Source: Deroplatys truncata (taxonomy: Eukaryota > Arthropoda > Insecta > Mantodea > Mantidae). Taken from it: a stretch of DNA of 64,000 nt. A model generated the notes under the pieces. The model was given only the letters and a program-made list of their open reading frames with translations. It did not search any database and had not been told where the DNA came from. The translations under genes and the position numbers were made by a program. Positions 23,651-33,681 of the stretch are shown here, one piece after another. The stretch lies in assembly GCA_030765065.1 (NCBI GenBank), contig CM060982.1, positions 15,063,630-15,127,629 of the forward strand. The letters run 5' to 3'. Positions within the stretch are counted from its first letter, which is position 1. Every line of letters starts with the position of its first letter.

Positions 23651-26600
23651 TTACAGCCTATAAGGACCCACAGGATCATAGTAAGGGTAAAGGCGTGACA
23701 CATGAACACTCTGATGTTTGGTACGGGGAGCATGAGGTCGACCAACAAGGTAGGTAACAGGAGTGATCTGTCGGATAATTTCAAAAGGACCAAAATATCT
23801 ATGTAACAACTTTGTACATTTACCTTTCTTCCTAATGGGAGTGAAAACTTTAACTAATTGACCCACATTATAAACCACATCTCTATGTTTAGCATCAAAT
23901 GCTTCTTTTTGCTTCACCTGCTGCTTTGTAATGTTAGCAACAGCAACCTCTCGTGCCTTTTGAATCTCTTGCAATGTCTGTCTCACAAAAAGGTCATTCG
24001 ACGTAGCTTGTAGCTGAACCTGGTTAGGTAAAGAAGGTTCTCGACCATATATCAAGAAAAAGGGTGAAAATTTAGTAGACTCTTGAACACTCGAGTTATA
24101 TGAAAAGATGACATAGGGCAAAATTGAGTCCCAATTCTTCTGATTATTATCCACAAAATGGCTGAGCATATTTAAGAGGGTTTGGTTAAATCTTTCAGTA
24201 AGTCCGTTGCAAGCTGGATGATAAGCACTGGTGAAATTGGAAGACACTGATAAAGATCTCAACAATTCTTGTGTCACCTCACTCAAGAAAACTGAGCCAC
24301 GATCAGATAACAAGGCAGCAGGGGCTCCATGCTTACAGATGATGTTGTGCAAAATAAATTTAGCAACTTGAGGAATTGTTGCTGAAGAAAGCGACGCAGA
24401 CTCGACCCAGCGAGAAGCATACTCGGTCGCAACGACAACATACTTGTGTCCAGAATTGGAGCGTGGGAGAGGCCCAAGCAAATCAATACCCCACCGCTCG
24501 CCTACAGATGTAACCGGAATTGGTTGTAATAAGCCTGCTGGTTTCTGATTCTTCGGTCCCTTTCTTGTTTGACAGCTGGGACAGGTTCGGACAAAATGTT
24601 CAATATCTTTCTTCATACCAACCCAGTAATACCTGGAGTGAATTTTGGCAAATGTTTTCGAGAAACCTAAGTGGCCTGAAAGAGGATCATCATGACATGA
24701 AGAAAGAATTTCATGTTTTAGAGCTTCTGGAATAACCAGTAGATGGAGGGGGCCAGTAGAGCCAGCATTTTTACGATAAAGAACACCTGATTTGAGTGTG
24801 TAGTTGGAAACTTGTCTCTGAAGCTTAGCAGGGGCCGACGGAGGATCATGGAGAGCATTAATAAGCTCCAGTAACCCAGTATCTTTCTTCTGATGGTCAG
24901 CAACTTCAACTGATGACAGCAAACATGTGGGGAGTTCATCAAGCTGATCAAGATCACCTTCTGTAGGTTGTAACACAGGAAATCTCGATAGAGTATCAGC
25001 ATCATGATGTTTCTTGCCAGACTTATAAGAAATGGTATAATCAAACTCTTGCAATTTCAAACTCCATCGTGCCAAACGCCCAGTCAAATCTTTCAAATTA
25101 TTTAGATAACAAAGAGAGTGATGATCAGATACAATATGAACCTTGTAGCCATAAACAAAACTGCGAAAGTGGGTAAGTCCAAACAAGATGGCCAACAATT
25201 CCAACTCAGGAACACTGTAATTACGTTCACATTTAGATAGTGTCCTCGAAGCATAGCCCACTGGTTTCAACACATTATCAATCTTCTGATACAACACTGA
25301 GGCAACCCCTAATCCACTGGCATCAGAGTGTAGTTCTGTATAAGCACCAGGAGTATAGTGAGCTAAGACAGGGGCCGAAACTAATAAGTCTTTCAAATTT
25401 TGAAATGCAGTTTGCTGATCAGATCCCCAAATAAAACTTTGATTCTTCCTAGTCAACTGAATTAGAGGTTGAGCAATATTAGCATAGTCCTTGATGAATT
25501 TCCTGTAAAAATTAAACAATCCTAAAACTTTTCTGACATCTCGAACATTCTTAGGACGAGGCAAATTTTGAATGGAAACAACTTTGTCAGAATCAGGTGA
25601 AATACCATCTTTAGAAACTTCAAAACCTAAGAGTTTGATCTTTTGCATGGCGAAGAAACATTTTTCTGGTTTAAGTTTAAACTTGTGGTGATCCAGACGT
25701 TGAAAAACAGCCTCAAGATTTTGCAACAACTCCTCAAAGGTTTTAGCAAAAACAACAATATCATCCAGATATGCAATAGCCTTTTTAAAATTCAAATCGC
25801 CTAACAACTTGTCTGCGATATAACTGAAGAACCTAGGGGCATTTGCCAACCCAAAACTCAAGCGTGTAAATTGATATTGACCCTGAAAAGTGACAAAAGA
25901 AGTGTACTTCTGGCTATCCTCTGCAATAGGTACCTGAAAGTATGCTGACAGTAAATCTAATGAGACAAACCATTTAGCCTCCCCCAAATAACTTAACAAA
26001 TCATCTATCAATGGCAAAGGGAAAGAGGTGGTCTCTGTAACAGCATTCAATTTTCTATAGTCGACACAAAATCTCATGGAGCCATCTTTCTTTTTGACAA
26101 GTACTACAGGAGAAGCCCAGGAGGACTGTGATTCCTTGATAATGCCAGCGTCTTGCATCTCTTTAACTTGCTCAGCAATAATTTCTTTTTGTTTATGGGG
26201 AACTCTATATGGTCTTTGCTTAATTGGTTTAGGATCATTTACTTTGATATCAAATTCTGCAACATCTGTAGTACCAAGTTCTTGTAATGTTGTGGCAAAA
26301 AGATCACTATATTTCAATAACAAAGCATGTAAGTCAGCCCTTTGTGTTTCCAAGAGTTTACCATTAACATTAAAATTACAATTTGGAGCTGGCAGAGGAG
26401 TAACATCGGATGACAAAACAGAATTACTCTGAACAAGTGCAACATCATACGCTTTAGCTAAGACTGTATTTGCAAACAATGTTTGTGGAACTGAAGTATT
26501 ATTATGGACTGGAATACTAAGTTCAGAGGTAGAATGACACAATAACGGTGGAATAGAAAGATTCTTCTTTTGCATTATGTTGAGAGCAGGTTCAAACATA

Positions 26601-28225
26601 ACCTCATTACTAATGGTTGACAAAGGCTTAACTGATATATAGCATGTAGACAGAGGTGGAATTTTAACATCATGCATAACTGCCATTTTAACACCAGAAT
26701 CTGTACAATCATTATCTTGGAGAGGGTTTACTGCCATATCAACAAAAGGTCCTTGTGTGAGAGTTATTGGTATACTGAATGCATCATTCTTAGAAGATTT
26801 CAAGGTTATCAGATTTTGTGCATAATCAATTATAACATCATGGGTTTGCAAAAAGTCATTACCTAAAATCAAATCATGGGACAACTCTTTCACAACTAGT
26901 ACATCCTCCTGAAAAAGAACATCATTAATATGGAAATCTAACACAGTGTGGTAGGGTGCATCAAGTAACTTGTTTCCTGCAGTGCGGAGCATCATCTCTA
27001 TAGGTTTTAGTGTAGAATGATCAATAACATGTGCAGCATTCACAATACTCACTGCGCTTCCTGTATCGAGCAAGATGGAGAGCTCTGTCTGGGCAATACG
27101 ACCAGGAACTGGCAATATCTGACCTGATACTGCAGACACATCCCGTTGAGGTGTAGCCATGCTGGTGGGTGGTGGTGCTGCTACGTCTCGTCGCGCGAGG
27201 CTCGGCGCCAGTCGTTTTTTTGACTGCGGGAGGCGGCTCCGGCAAAAGCGAGCCAGGTGGCCCTGCCTGTTGCATCTATAGCAGGTGACGGGTGGGTCCC
27301 TCCGGTTGAAGTCAGCTGACCGTGGAAGCTGTGAATGCTGGGAAGTTCTCTCCGCAGATGGTAACTGAAACTGGTTAACTCTGTTACATAACTGTTCCAC
27401 ACAATCAATCAGCTGATGCATAGGATCGATAGGTACGCTCACAAGAGAAGGCTGAGGAGAAGCTGGTAAAATAACAGCAGGAACAGATGCAGTATTAAAT
27501 AGAGCAGAGGGTGGCGTAACCACTGCAGCCTGAGATTGAGCAGACACTAGATGTTCACGGTTCTGCATGTAAAACTGAGCTTTGTCCACTCGTCGAATGA
27601 TTTGAATCACCTCATCAACAGTTTGAGGATTTAATGGCAATAAAGCTTGCACATACAGAGGTCTAAGACCTTTAAGCAAATGTTTAATTTGTTCCAACTG
27701 CAACATAGCTGGATTGACTTGGTCACATAAAGATAGTACGTCATAGATGTAACTAATAACAGGTTCATCATCCAACTGTACCCGCTGTCTGAGTTTCATT
27801 TCCAGAATATCACTCTGGTTTGTTAACTGAAATGCATTTAAAAATTGTGTAGATAAGAAAATCCAATCATGGTGAGGGTGCCGATGGCGAAAAGTTTGAA
27901 ACCATGATGCAGCAGTATCTCGTAAATAGCATGGAAAGCATTTCAATTTAATTTCCTCTGACCAGCCATTAGCAGCAGCGACCATTTCAAAGTTCTGCAG
28001 AAATTCATGTGCCGACATCCTACTAGAATTCTCAAAGTACGAGGGGTCAATGACCGGACGGCAGGCAGCTGGTGGCGGGACATGTGCCACGACAGGTGGA
28101 GTAGGCATCACCGACAACTGCGTAACAGCAGGCGTACTAACACTGGACAGAGATTCCATCTCACTGTGCTCGGTAACTGGAACAATTGCTATATCAGATT
28201 TCTGTGCAGTACGTCGTTTAGGCAT
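23651..28225 (-). CDS. Gag-Pol polyprotein of the young gypsy element (1,524 residues, intact)
   Basis: A single frame encodes gag and pol. The frame stays open 12 codons further upstream, but the first ATG is at 28225 (MPKRRTAQK). Approximate residue positions: gag capsid-like region 80-250; zinc knuckle CYRCNRQGHLARFC about 313; aspartic protease ILLDTGSAVSIVNA about 383; reverse transcriptase about 670-850 with FCVDYRKLN and catalytic YLDDIVVF about 818; RNase H with LHSDASGLGVA about 965; integrase zinc finger (HHCC) about 1170-1222; integrase core with DLLGPLP, LLSDRG and NGLTERF spaced D-35-E; carboxy-terminal GPF module and HVSRLYPYYD. All catalytic residues I can check are present. 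Gag and pol in one frame, without a frameshift, is unlike canonical gypsy but known in several Ty3/gypsy lineages. Confidence 0.95.
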   Translation of the reverse strand: MPKRRTAQKSDIAIVPVTEHSEMESLSSVSTPAVTQLSVMPTPPVVAHVPPPAACRPVIDPSYFENSSRMSAHEFLQNFEMVAAANGWSEEIKLKCFPCYLRDTAASWFQTFRHRHPHHDWIFLSTQFLNAFQLTNQSDILEMKLRQRVQLDDEPVISYIYDVLSLCDQVNPAMLQLEQIKHLLKGLRPLYVQALLPLNPQTVDEVIQIIRRVDKAQFYMQNREHLVSAQSQAAVVTPPSALFNTASVPAVILPASPQPSLVSVPIDPMHQLIDCVEQLCNRVNQFQLPSAERTSQHSQLPRSADFNRRDPPVTCYRCNRQGHLARFCRSRLPQSKKRLAPSLARRDVAAPPPTSMATPQRDVSAVSGQILPVPGRIAQTELSILLDTGSAVSIVNAAHVIDHSTLKPIEMMLRTAGNKLLDAPYHTVLDFHINDVLFQEDVLVVKELSHDLILGNDFLQTHDVIIDYAQNLITLKSSKNDAFSIPITLTQGPFVDMAVNPLQDNDCTDSGVKMAVMHDVKIPPLSTCYISVKPLSTISNEVMFEPALNIMQKKNLSIPPLLCHSTSELSIPVHNNTSVPQTLFANTVLAKAYDVALVQSNSVLSSDVTPLPAPNCNFNVNGKLLETQRADLHALLLKYSDLFATTLQELGTTDVAEFDIKVNDPKPIKQRPYRVPHKQKEIIAEQVKEMQDAGIIKESQSSWASPVVLVKKKDGSMRFCVDYRKLNAVTETTSFPLPLIDDLLSYLGEAKWFVSLDLLSAYFQVPIAEDSQKYTSFVTFQGQYQFTRLSFGLANAPRFFSYIADKLLGDLNFKKAIAYLDDIVVFAKTFEELLQNLEAVFQRLDHHKFKLKPEKCFFAMQKIKLLGFEVSKDGISPDSDKVVSIQNLPRPKNVRDVRKVLGLFNFYRKFIKDYANIAQPLIQLTRKNQSFIWGSDQQTAFQNLKDLLVSAPVLAHYTPGAYTELHSDASGLGVASVLYQKIDNVLKPVGYASRTLSKCERNYSVPELELLAILFGLTHFRSFVYGYKVHIVSDHHSLCYLNNLKDLTGRLARWSLKLQEFDYTISYKSGKKHHDADTLSRFPVLQPTEGDLDQLDELPTCLLSSVEVADHQKKDTGLLELINALHDPPSAPAKLQRQVSNYTLKSGVLYRKNAGSTGPLHLLVIPEALKHEILSSCHDDPLSGHLGFSKTFAKIHSRYYWVGMKKDIEHFVRTCPSCQTRKGPKNQKPAGLLQPIPVTSVGERWGIDLLGPLPRSNSGHKYVVVATEYASRWVESASLSSATIPQVAKFILHNIICKHGAPAALLSDRGSVFLSEVTQELLRSLSVSSNFTSAYHPACNGLTERFNQTLLNMLSHFVDNNQKNWDSILPYVIFSYNSSVQESTKFSPFFLIYGREPSLPNQVQLQATSNDLFVRQTLQEIQKAREVAVANITKQQVKQKEAFDAKHRDVVYNVGQLVKVFTPIRKKGKCTKLLHRYFGPFEIIRQITPVTYLVGRPHAPRTKHQSVHVSRLYPYYDPVGPYRL

Positions 28226-29299
28226 GATTGTAGCACAAAAGATAACGCAACCAATAAACAAACAGTAGAACCAAGCAATTCAGATTACACCAACCTAAAC
28301 ACTTATAGCATCACATGAATGTAAGTAGCAAGATCAGAACATAGCCAAATAAAACAGTTGCAGAAAGAACACAATTAAGCGCCCGCGGCGAAATATCAGA
28401 AAATTATACTAACACACGGCTACACAAGCCACTTGGGCACAATACCAAGATTTTTAAGCAGAATGGACATATGGAAGATAACAAAATGATAGCTGCAGTG
28501 AGAAACCTCGAACTGGAACTTAAAACTACGTCACACTTACTGTGACCACCGCGAAGATTCTCAAAAGGAGCAGAATACAAACTTGTAATTTAAACTAGCA
28601 CACAAAACTTCTTTTTTTTTCTAAAATCAAATGTATATAATCTGATATGCACACGCAAAGAAACGCGCCAAAACACGTGCTGAGGAAGACTGGTTTCACA
28701 AGCTAAAAATTGTTGCTGAAATGCACGACACGCGGGAATTACACAACACACGTGCGTACATAAAAGTTACTCGAAAAATGACCCAGAAAAGTGCAGTAAA
28801 TAGCTAGAAATCACAAACACTGGAATATAAAGTTATACATTTCCAAACCACTGCTAATAAGCACAGAAAAGAAGATTTGCAAACGGATAGCCAACACGTG
28901 AGGAGCACATTTTGAAACAACACCTATATCACTCGTTTCTTCTCAAATTTCACAAAAACATTTTTTCTTGAAAATAACCAGCACAAAGAACGGAACACAG
29001 TGATATAATTTAAAGGAAATAAAGCCAAAACAAGGGGAAAATGGAGTCAGAAGTTTTAGCGTCACCCGGCAGACAATGAAAAAAAATGCAAAAATGAACT
29101 CAAAATTGAAATTTCGACACCAAACTTTCAGAAATGATGGAAACAAAATTTAGAAGAAGAGAATCACAAATAAAAGTATAAAAATCCTTACCCTTTAGCC
29201 AGAAAGAACTTCACATTTTTCACGACCACGTGGAGGATAAACCGTTACATTTGGAGGGAAAAAAAAAATTTTGCACTTAAAATCTCAAAACAAATCAAA
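28226..29299 (-). other. 5' untranslated leader of the gypsy element
   Basis: About 1.07 kb between the primer-binding site and the gag start, AT-rich, with no gene. In LTR elements this region carries packaging signals. Confidence 0.6.
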
Positions 29300-29324
29300 C
29301 TAATTGCCCGGCGCCTCCGCCAAA
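29300..29324 (-). promoter_or_regulatory. Primer-binding-site candidate
   Basis: Just inside the 5' LTR, the reverse complement reads TGGCGGAGGCGCCGGGCA. The TGG start fits complementarity to a tRNA CCA end. I cannot name the tRNA. Confidence 0.6.
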
Positions 29325-29325
29325 T

Positions 29326-29815
29326 TGTCGCGTGCCTCAATAATTTGTAATTTATTATTTAACTTTCAGGGGAGAGCTACTCGCTGCGAGAGGGATCGTT
29401 ATTCAGACAAAGGAAACTAATTTAAGAGGCACCGACAAAAGGGACGCAGCTAAAGTTAAATTCACAAATATTCTTACACTGACATAATTCCTGGCTGAAG
29501 GGTGAGGCAAGGATTCTATACTACCATAATTAAAAAGTCAAGGAAGAAGATTAATTAGAAGATTTATTATAATAAACTTACCCATGTGTCTGCCGGGACG
29601 AGAACGCCATATCGTTGCGCAGCTATCCTTACATCTGAACAACACGAAGCCTAGACACTGACTCTTTTGAAAAACTCGTTAAGCTTGGCGTCCTAACGCC
29701 ATATCCCTTCCAATAAGACTATTTCCCCTCAAACGCCCCTCCTCGGATAAACTGCCAACCTTCCCTTGGGTAACCAGAGAGCGCAACTAAAGTTATAATC
29801 TGTGCACATGCCACA
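29326..29815 (-). repeat. 5' LTR of the young gypsy element (490 bp)
   Basis: Same sequence and length as 20983-21472, with TG...CA ends and followed by the duplicated ATAT at 29816-29819. As the 5' LTR in the minus orientation it should hold the element promoter. Confidence 0.95.
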
Positions 29816-30066
29816 ATATTAGTCCTAAAGTTGCAGCTAATAGAATTACGTTAACACCTAAAGACACAGAGTAGTTGCAGAGAGTGGGATATACACATAT
29901 TCTTATGGACATTAGAACACTGCGAACTCCATATAAGAATATATGGTACATACCTAAATGCATTGATTTTCTCAGTGAGGTGAGTGCGAAAAATGGAATT
30001 TTAACCCAGTCATCTCTCACACCCAAGACACATTATGGAGAAAGAAAGAAAGATAAAAGAAAGTAA
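29816..30066 (+). pseudogene. Carboxy-terminal continuation of the type B DNA polymerase relic
   Basis: Directly after the ATAT duplication the plus strand reads SPKVAANRITLTPKDTE, a stop, then GYTHILMDIRTLR. These fit the last part of Polinton-type polymerases, where a short helical segment is followed by a Leu/Ala-His-Gly box near the end. The left half of this segment lies at 20900-20982. The gypsy element therefore landed inside this gene. The remainder to 30066 is lysine-rich and open but unrecognised. Confidence 0.6.
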
Positions 30067-30424
30067 GAATACTCTGCAACTAGGAAAACCTTCTAGTGCT
30101 GACTCAAAATAAAATAACGGAGTAAAGCTATTTTAAGGGTAAAGTGTTCATATTAGCCTTATGTTTGCTTTAAACCTAAAGATAATGCATAGCACATATT
30201 TCAAGGACCTCTCTGAAGCATTTTCCATGCCAGCTGGCCCTTAAAACAATAATGACAGTTTAGGAAAAGTGTTTTAGTTACTTTACAGGAAGCATAATAC
30301 AAATAATAGTTTACGGGGGTTTTATACACGGAAACGTAAAATGCCTAAGATTTTATACCCGAAAACGGAAATTTCCATTTCTTAATGAGCTGAAAAACTT
30401 CCCCCGAAATTGTTTGCCTTGGTC
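30067..30424. other. AT-rich spacer, no recognised gene
   Basis: Separates the polymerase relic from the left arm of the large inverted repeat. Nothing recognised. Confidence 0.4.
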
Positions 30425-30655
30425 TTTTACATAAGAAGTACCACGCCCACTCACGCAAGCAGGCGCATAGGTAGAGCCTTTAAAACAATCATTATCGATA
30501 AAGTATCCCCACCCACTAGCGCAAGCACGCTCATAGTTAGGGATTTAAAACAGACATTGTCGCTAAAGTACCCCCACACGCTCACGCAACCACACGTGTA
30601 GGCAGGGACCTTAAAACTGTCATTGTCGATAAAGTACCACACCCACCACGTAAGC
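30425..30655 (+). repeat. ~66 bp tandem repeats at the outer end of the left arm
   Basis: Three to four units of CATTGTCGATAAAGTACC-type sequence followed by CACGCAAGCACGCTCATAGG and a GGGACTTTAAAACA-type end. The same array, inverted, is at 38375-38600 in the right arm. Confidence 0.75.
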
Positions 30656-30999
30656 ATGCTCTCTCTCTCCTTTGCGCTAGCACAATGCTGCAGTAATATA
30701 ATTGCCAATTCGCTGATACGTTATTTCAGAAACGTCAAAGATTTATATCGCCATTTACACACACCTTGCAAAACATGTTGCATATCCCTGAAGATGGGTA
30801 AATCATGGTAGGCTAGGGTTTTCCCAGTTTTGGGGCCATCTGCACTTTACAGCTTAATTGACGGATTCCTAACGGCATTCTTGAACATCTACAACTGATT
30901 GCTTCAAATTTAACACTTGAGTGTGTTTCTAGCAATGAACTTTAAAAGAATAGCCTAGTCTTATTCACGCGAGTGGATTTCGCCTACACACACTGGGAA

Positions 31000-31110
31000 T
31001 TACATAAAACACAATACGTTCTTTTCATTACTGCCACTAAAATTGTTGATAAACAATACGTTATTTATAAATAAATAAATAAATAAATAAATAATGAAAT
31101 ATGGACCATC
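31000..31110 (-). repeat. Repeat F copy with (AAAT)n microsatellite
   Basis: The reverse complement contains TTAGTGGCAGTAATGAAAAG and an ATTTATTTATTT run (31068-31094). Related copies are at about 36105-36215, 37905-38060, 38735-38940 and 39455-39560. Confidence 0.6.
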
Positions 31111-31130
31111 CTAAACAGCCTGGTGTTTCA

Positions 31131-31275
31131 AACTCTGCTTCTTTGATGGGTAGCGTGTTTACTTCACATTCGAGAGGTTCCGAGTTCGAATCTCGGTTAG
31201 GTGAGTTACCGGACAGGGGCAAACCCTCTATTAAGCGTCTTTATAAACGCAGGTGTATATTGCGTGTTTTTAAAA
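31131..31275 (+). repeat. SINE-B, tRNA-derived repeat, plus-strand copy
   Basis: A tRNA-like head GATGGGTAGCGTGTTTAC followed by a perfect B box GAGTTCGAATC within GAGTTCGAATCTCGG, then a body TTACCGGACAGGGGCAAACC, TTAAGCGTCTTTATAAACG. Other copies are inverted at 36387-36520 and 37770-37905. Confidence 0.65.
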
Positions 31276-32319
31276 TGATTTCTCATTCGCCGGAAAACAC
31301 CGTTCTTATCGGAAAAGACCTTCCCATATAGATGATGCTGTAAATCTTCTAACTTGTTTAGTCGCATTTTATTTATATACCTGTCAAATACAAGAATTGT
31401 TTGCATGATACCGATAATAAACTGATTTTTATGGAATGTTAAACAAAGAAATGTGATTTGGAGAGGGTGATAAGAAGAGTATGGTATTTAGAATTAAAAT
31501 GGGAGAAAGAATTCAACTTAAGCATCCCTTCATTTCTAGGACATTCTCTTAAATATATATTCAATAAGGTGATCGAGAGCCTGATGTGGAGTTGTCTTTT
31601 GTGTCGGAACAGACTTCATAGTTTGATCTTGAAGAAAGAAGATCCGTAACTAGCGCCATCTGTAATCACGATAGTCCTCTAAGACGACTATGCAACTAAG
31701 GTCATTTGCGTGTAACACACTAACTAATCGACCGGAATGATTCAGACGGTCTATGGACCACATTTGGAGGTTGTGAGTCTAATTCCCTGCAGCTGGCACT
31801 CCGGATCCCGGGTTCTTTTGGGGTTTTCCCTGGACGCTAGGCGAATGCTACGAAGGTTGATTACAACTGCGAATTCCCCCCCATTCGACTTCACCTACAT
31901 TCTCATTTTACACCACGCTTCACCTCCTCGGTTCTGACCGGTAATATTTAATACTGAACACCGGAACTCAAGCGATACAATTGCTTTATGAATAAAAACG
32001 TAGATGTATATTGCATGCGGCTAAAAGAGTGGGAATGGCTCGTGTTTAAAACATGTATTTTCACACACCTAAGGTAAAATGAAGGCAATACCCTTTAAAA
32101 CATGCATTTTCATAAAGATAAGATGTATATGTCCTGTATATAGAGCTCTATACTTAAACACTCGTAGACGGAAGGGAAAGCCATTCAACTGTATCACCTC
32201 AGGCATTTTTCTTTGTGTGTCTTTGAGCCAACCCTGTTTTTACGGTCTGGTTTATAGATGTATGCAATACTTGATGAATGACAATCTTATTTAACTTGGG
32301 AAAAGGGTGTTTTAACCCT

Positions 32320-32437
32320 GTTTTGATAAAAACTACTTCGCGATAACGTGTGAGGCTACATTCGAAAGGCCGCCGGTTCGATTCCCAGTGACCACCCTGA
32401 ATGACTTTATAACCTGCAGGAAGGTCTACGAATACAT
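32320..32437 (+). repeat. SINE-C, tRNA-derived repeat, plus-strand copy
   Basis: The head TCGCGATAACGTGTGAGGC and B box GCCGGTTCGATTCCC are followed by GTGACCACCCTGA and ACGAATACATAG. Inverted copies with a longer body lie at 35369-35490 and 36530-36705. The left arm of the large inverted repeat ends inside this copy. Confidence 0.65.
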
Positions 32438-32519
32438 AGAGGGAAGGGAAAGCCATTCGAGTGTATCACATCAGGCATTTTTCCTTTATGTGTCTTGGAG
32501 GTAAACCTGTTTTTACGGC

Positions 32520-32965
32520 CTGGATTACGTTGGTTGCATTTACTGGTTACGTTTGTTACATTTACCGGTTGCGCGGTGTTAGGTGGTTTAGTTGCGTGAT
32601 GTTACGTGTTTAGACGGTCCTGGAGACATGACAGTCAAAGGCTGGGTCCCTACCCTTTAGAGATTTGTATTTGGAGCCAGTTCCATGCAACCTGCCGTCT
32701 ACTGACTCTGTGAAAATCATTCTCTGGATGATGAATTTTTCCAGAGGGTATCCATTTCCTCTGCTCGCAGCCTCCATCTTCTGGTTACGTGGTGTTGTAA
32801 CTTGATGTTACGCTGTTAGGACGGTCCAGGAAGCATAACAGGCAAAGGGCTGGGTTCATACCTCTTAAAGATTTGAACCTGGGGTCTGTTCGAACCAACC
32901 TCGCGTCTACGGATCCTGAGACCAATTGCTATCTAGATGACTAATGTTTCCATAGAGCATCCTTT
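32520..32965. repeat. Tandem pair of ~200 bp repeats
   Basis: The block beginning GGTTACGTGGTGTTGTAACT (about 32780) repeats a diverged version that begins near 32560. Shared parts include ACGGTCCNGGANNCAT, CAAAGGNCTGGGT, AAAGATTTG and a trailing ATGACTAATGTTTCCA-like end. A tRNA-like anti-B-box GATTTGAACC lies in the second copy. Confidence 0.6.
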
Positions 32966-33125
32966 CGCGCTGCTATGCATAGGTCGAGGTTCCCTCCGCT
33001 GTTCTCATCCGAGATATATACATAGTTGCGTGTTATGAATTCATTCATTTGCTTTTAATTCCTTCGAGCGTAGCATTCACGTATTCATTTAATTCCTTTT
33101 ACAGTTTTAGCATGAGCTATTTCCA

Positions 33126-33681
33126 TAGAAAATCGGTGGAAACAACTCGAGAAACTCAATTTTTCATACATTACACATAGAGGAAAACGACACATTAAAT
33201 GCTGTATATGTGGTCGGATTTTTAAGAATCGTTCTTTGTCAAGACTTAAGCTTCATAGAACAAGATGTTATACTGAATCGACTCTCTCTCTCTTACACTT
33301 GAGTCTCCTGTAGACGAGGAATCAGAATACAACGGAAATCGTGTGTTTACTAATTTGACGCTTCCATGTTGTGAGAATTCAGTAATATATACGCTTGAAG
33401 ATCCGAAGATGTATAGAGTGGAATGTTATACCGGATCGGGTGTCCGTCCTTCACCTGAGTCTACTGCGGGTGAGGAATTTGTATACAGCGGAAGTTATAT
33501 GTTTTCTAATTTGAGGTCTCCAAATGATGATAATTCAGTGATATCTACGCTTAAAAATCCGAATAGACTGGTAAATATATTGAGGTTACTAACTGCAACG
33601 AAAGAGGCTGGTGTTAGCGATCATACGGTGGAGATTGAAGAAATTATAAGTAAGCTGAAAGGATCTAAAGTTATAGCATGA
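33126..33681 (+). pseudogene. C2HC zinc-finger gene with internal coding duplication, frameshifted
   Basis: From 33179 the plus strand encodes RGKRHIKCCICGRIFKNRSL and ends the finger at HRTRC, giving C-X2-C-X14-H-X3-C. The frame then stops, but a frame one base earlier is open from the CT-rich tract (about 33275) to the stop at 33681. A one- or two-base change in the (CT)n run at 33280-33292 would explain the break. The open part contains two ~167 bp direct repeats (from about 33255 and 33424), each coding for a motif like NSVIYTLEDPK / NSVISTLKNPN. The end reads NILRLLTATKEAGVSDHTVE. The finger resembles those at 60.9-61.2 kb, suggesting a Polinton-type element gene. The function is not known to me. 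Confidence 0.5.

Larger units (their letters stand above)
20983..29815 (-). mobile_element. Complete young Ty3/gypsy LTR retrotransposon
   Basis: The 8,833 bp element has two 490 bp LTRs that look identical by eye, TG...CA ends, a 4 bp ATAT target duplication (20979-20982 and 29816-29819), a polypurine tract next to the 3' LTR, a primer-binding-site candidate next to the 5' LTR, and one intact 1,524-codon gag-pol frame. It is inserted into the carboxy-terminal coding part of the DNA polymerase relic. Identical LTRs and an intact frame imply a very recent insertion. No envelope gene is recognised, and the integrase ends in a GPY/F module without a chromodomain. Confidence 0.95.
30425..32437 (+). 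repeat. Left arm of a ~2.0 kb inverted repeat
   Basis: The arm matches the reverse complement of 36587-38625 along its whole length with scattered substitutions and small indels. Matching landmarks include the tRNA-like GAGTTCGAATCTCGG, the block GCGCCATCTGTAATCACGAT, CCGGATCCCGGGTTCTTTTG and TGGTTTATAG. The arm holds a tandem block (30425-30655), a SINE-B copy, an ATAA microsatellite and a SINE-C head. It does not code for a protein I can recognise. Confidence 0.9.

Noticed and set aside
24283..27408. Several shorter ORFs on both strands within the gypsy gag-pol gene
   Set aside because: Shadows of the intact gag-pol frame.
31140..31212. Functional tRNA gene in the left arm
   Set aside because: A good B box, but poor cloverleaf pairing and three repeat copies with the same body make it a SINE head.
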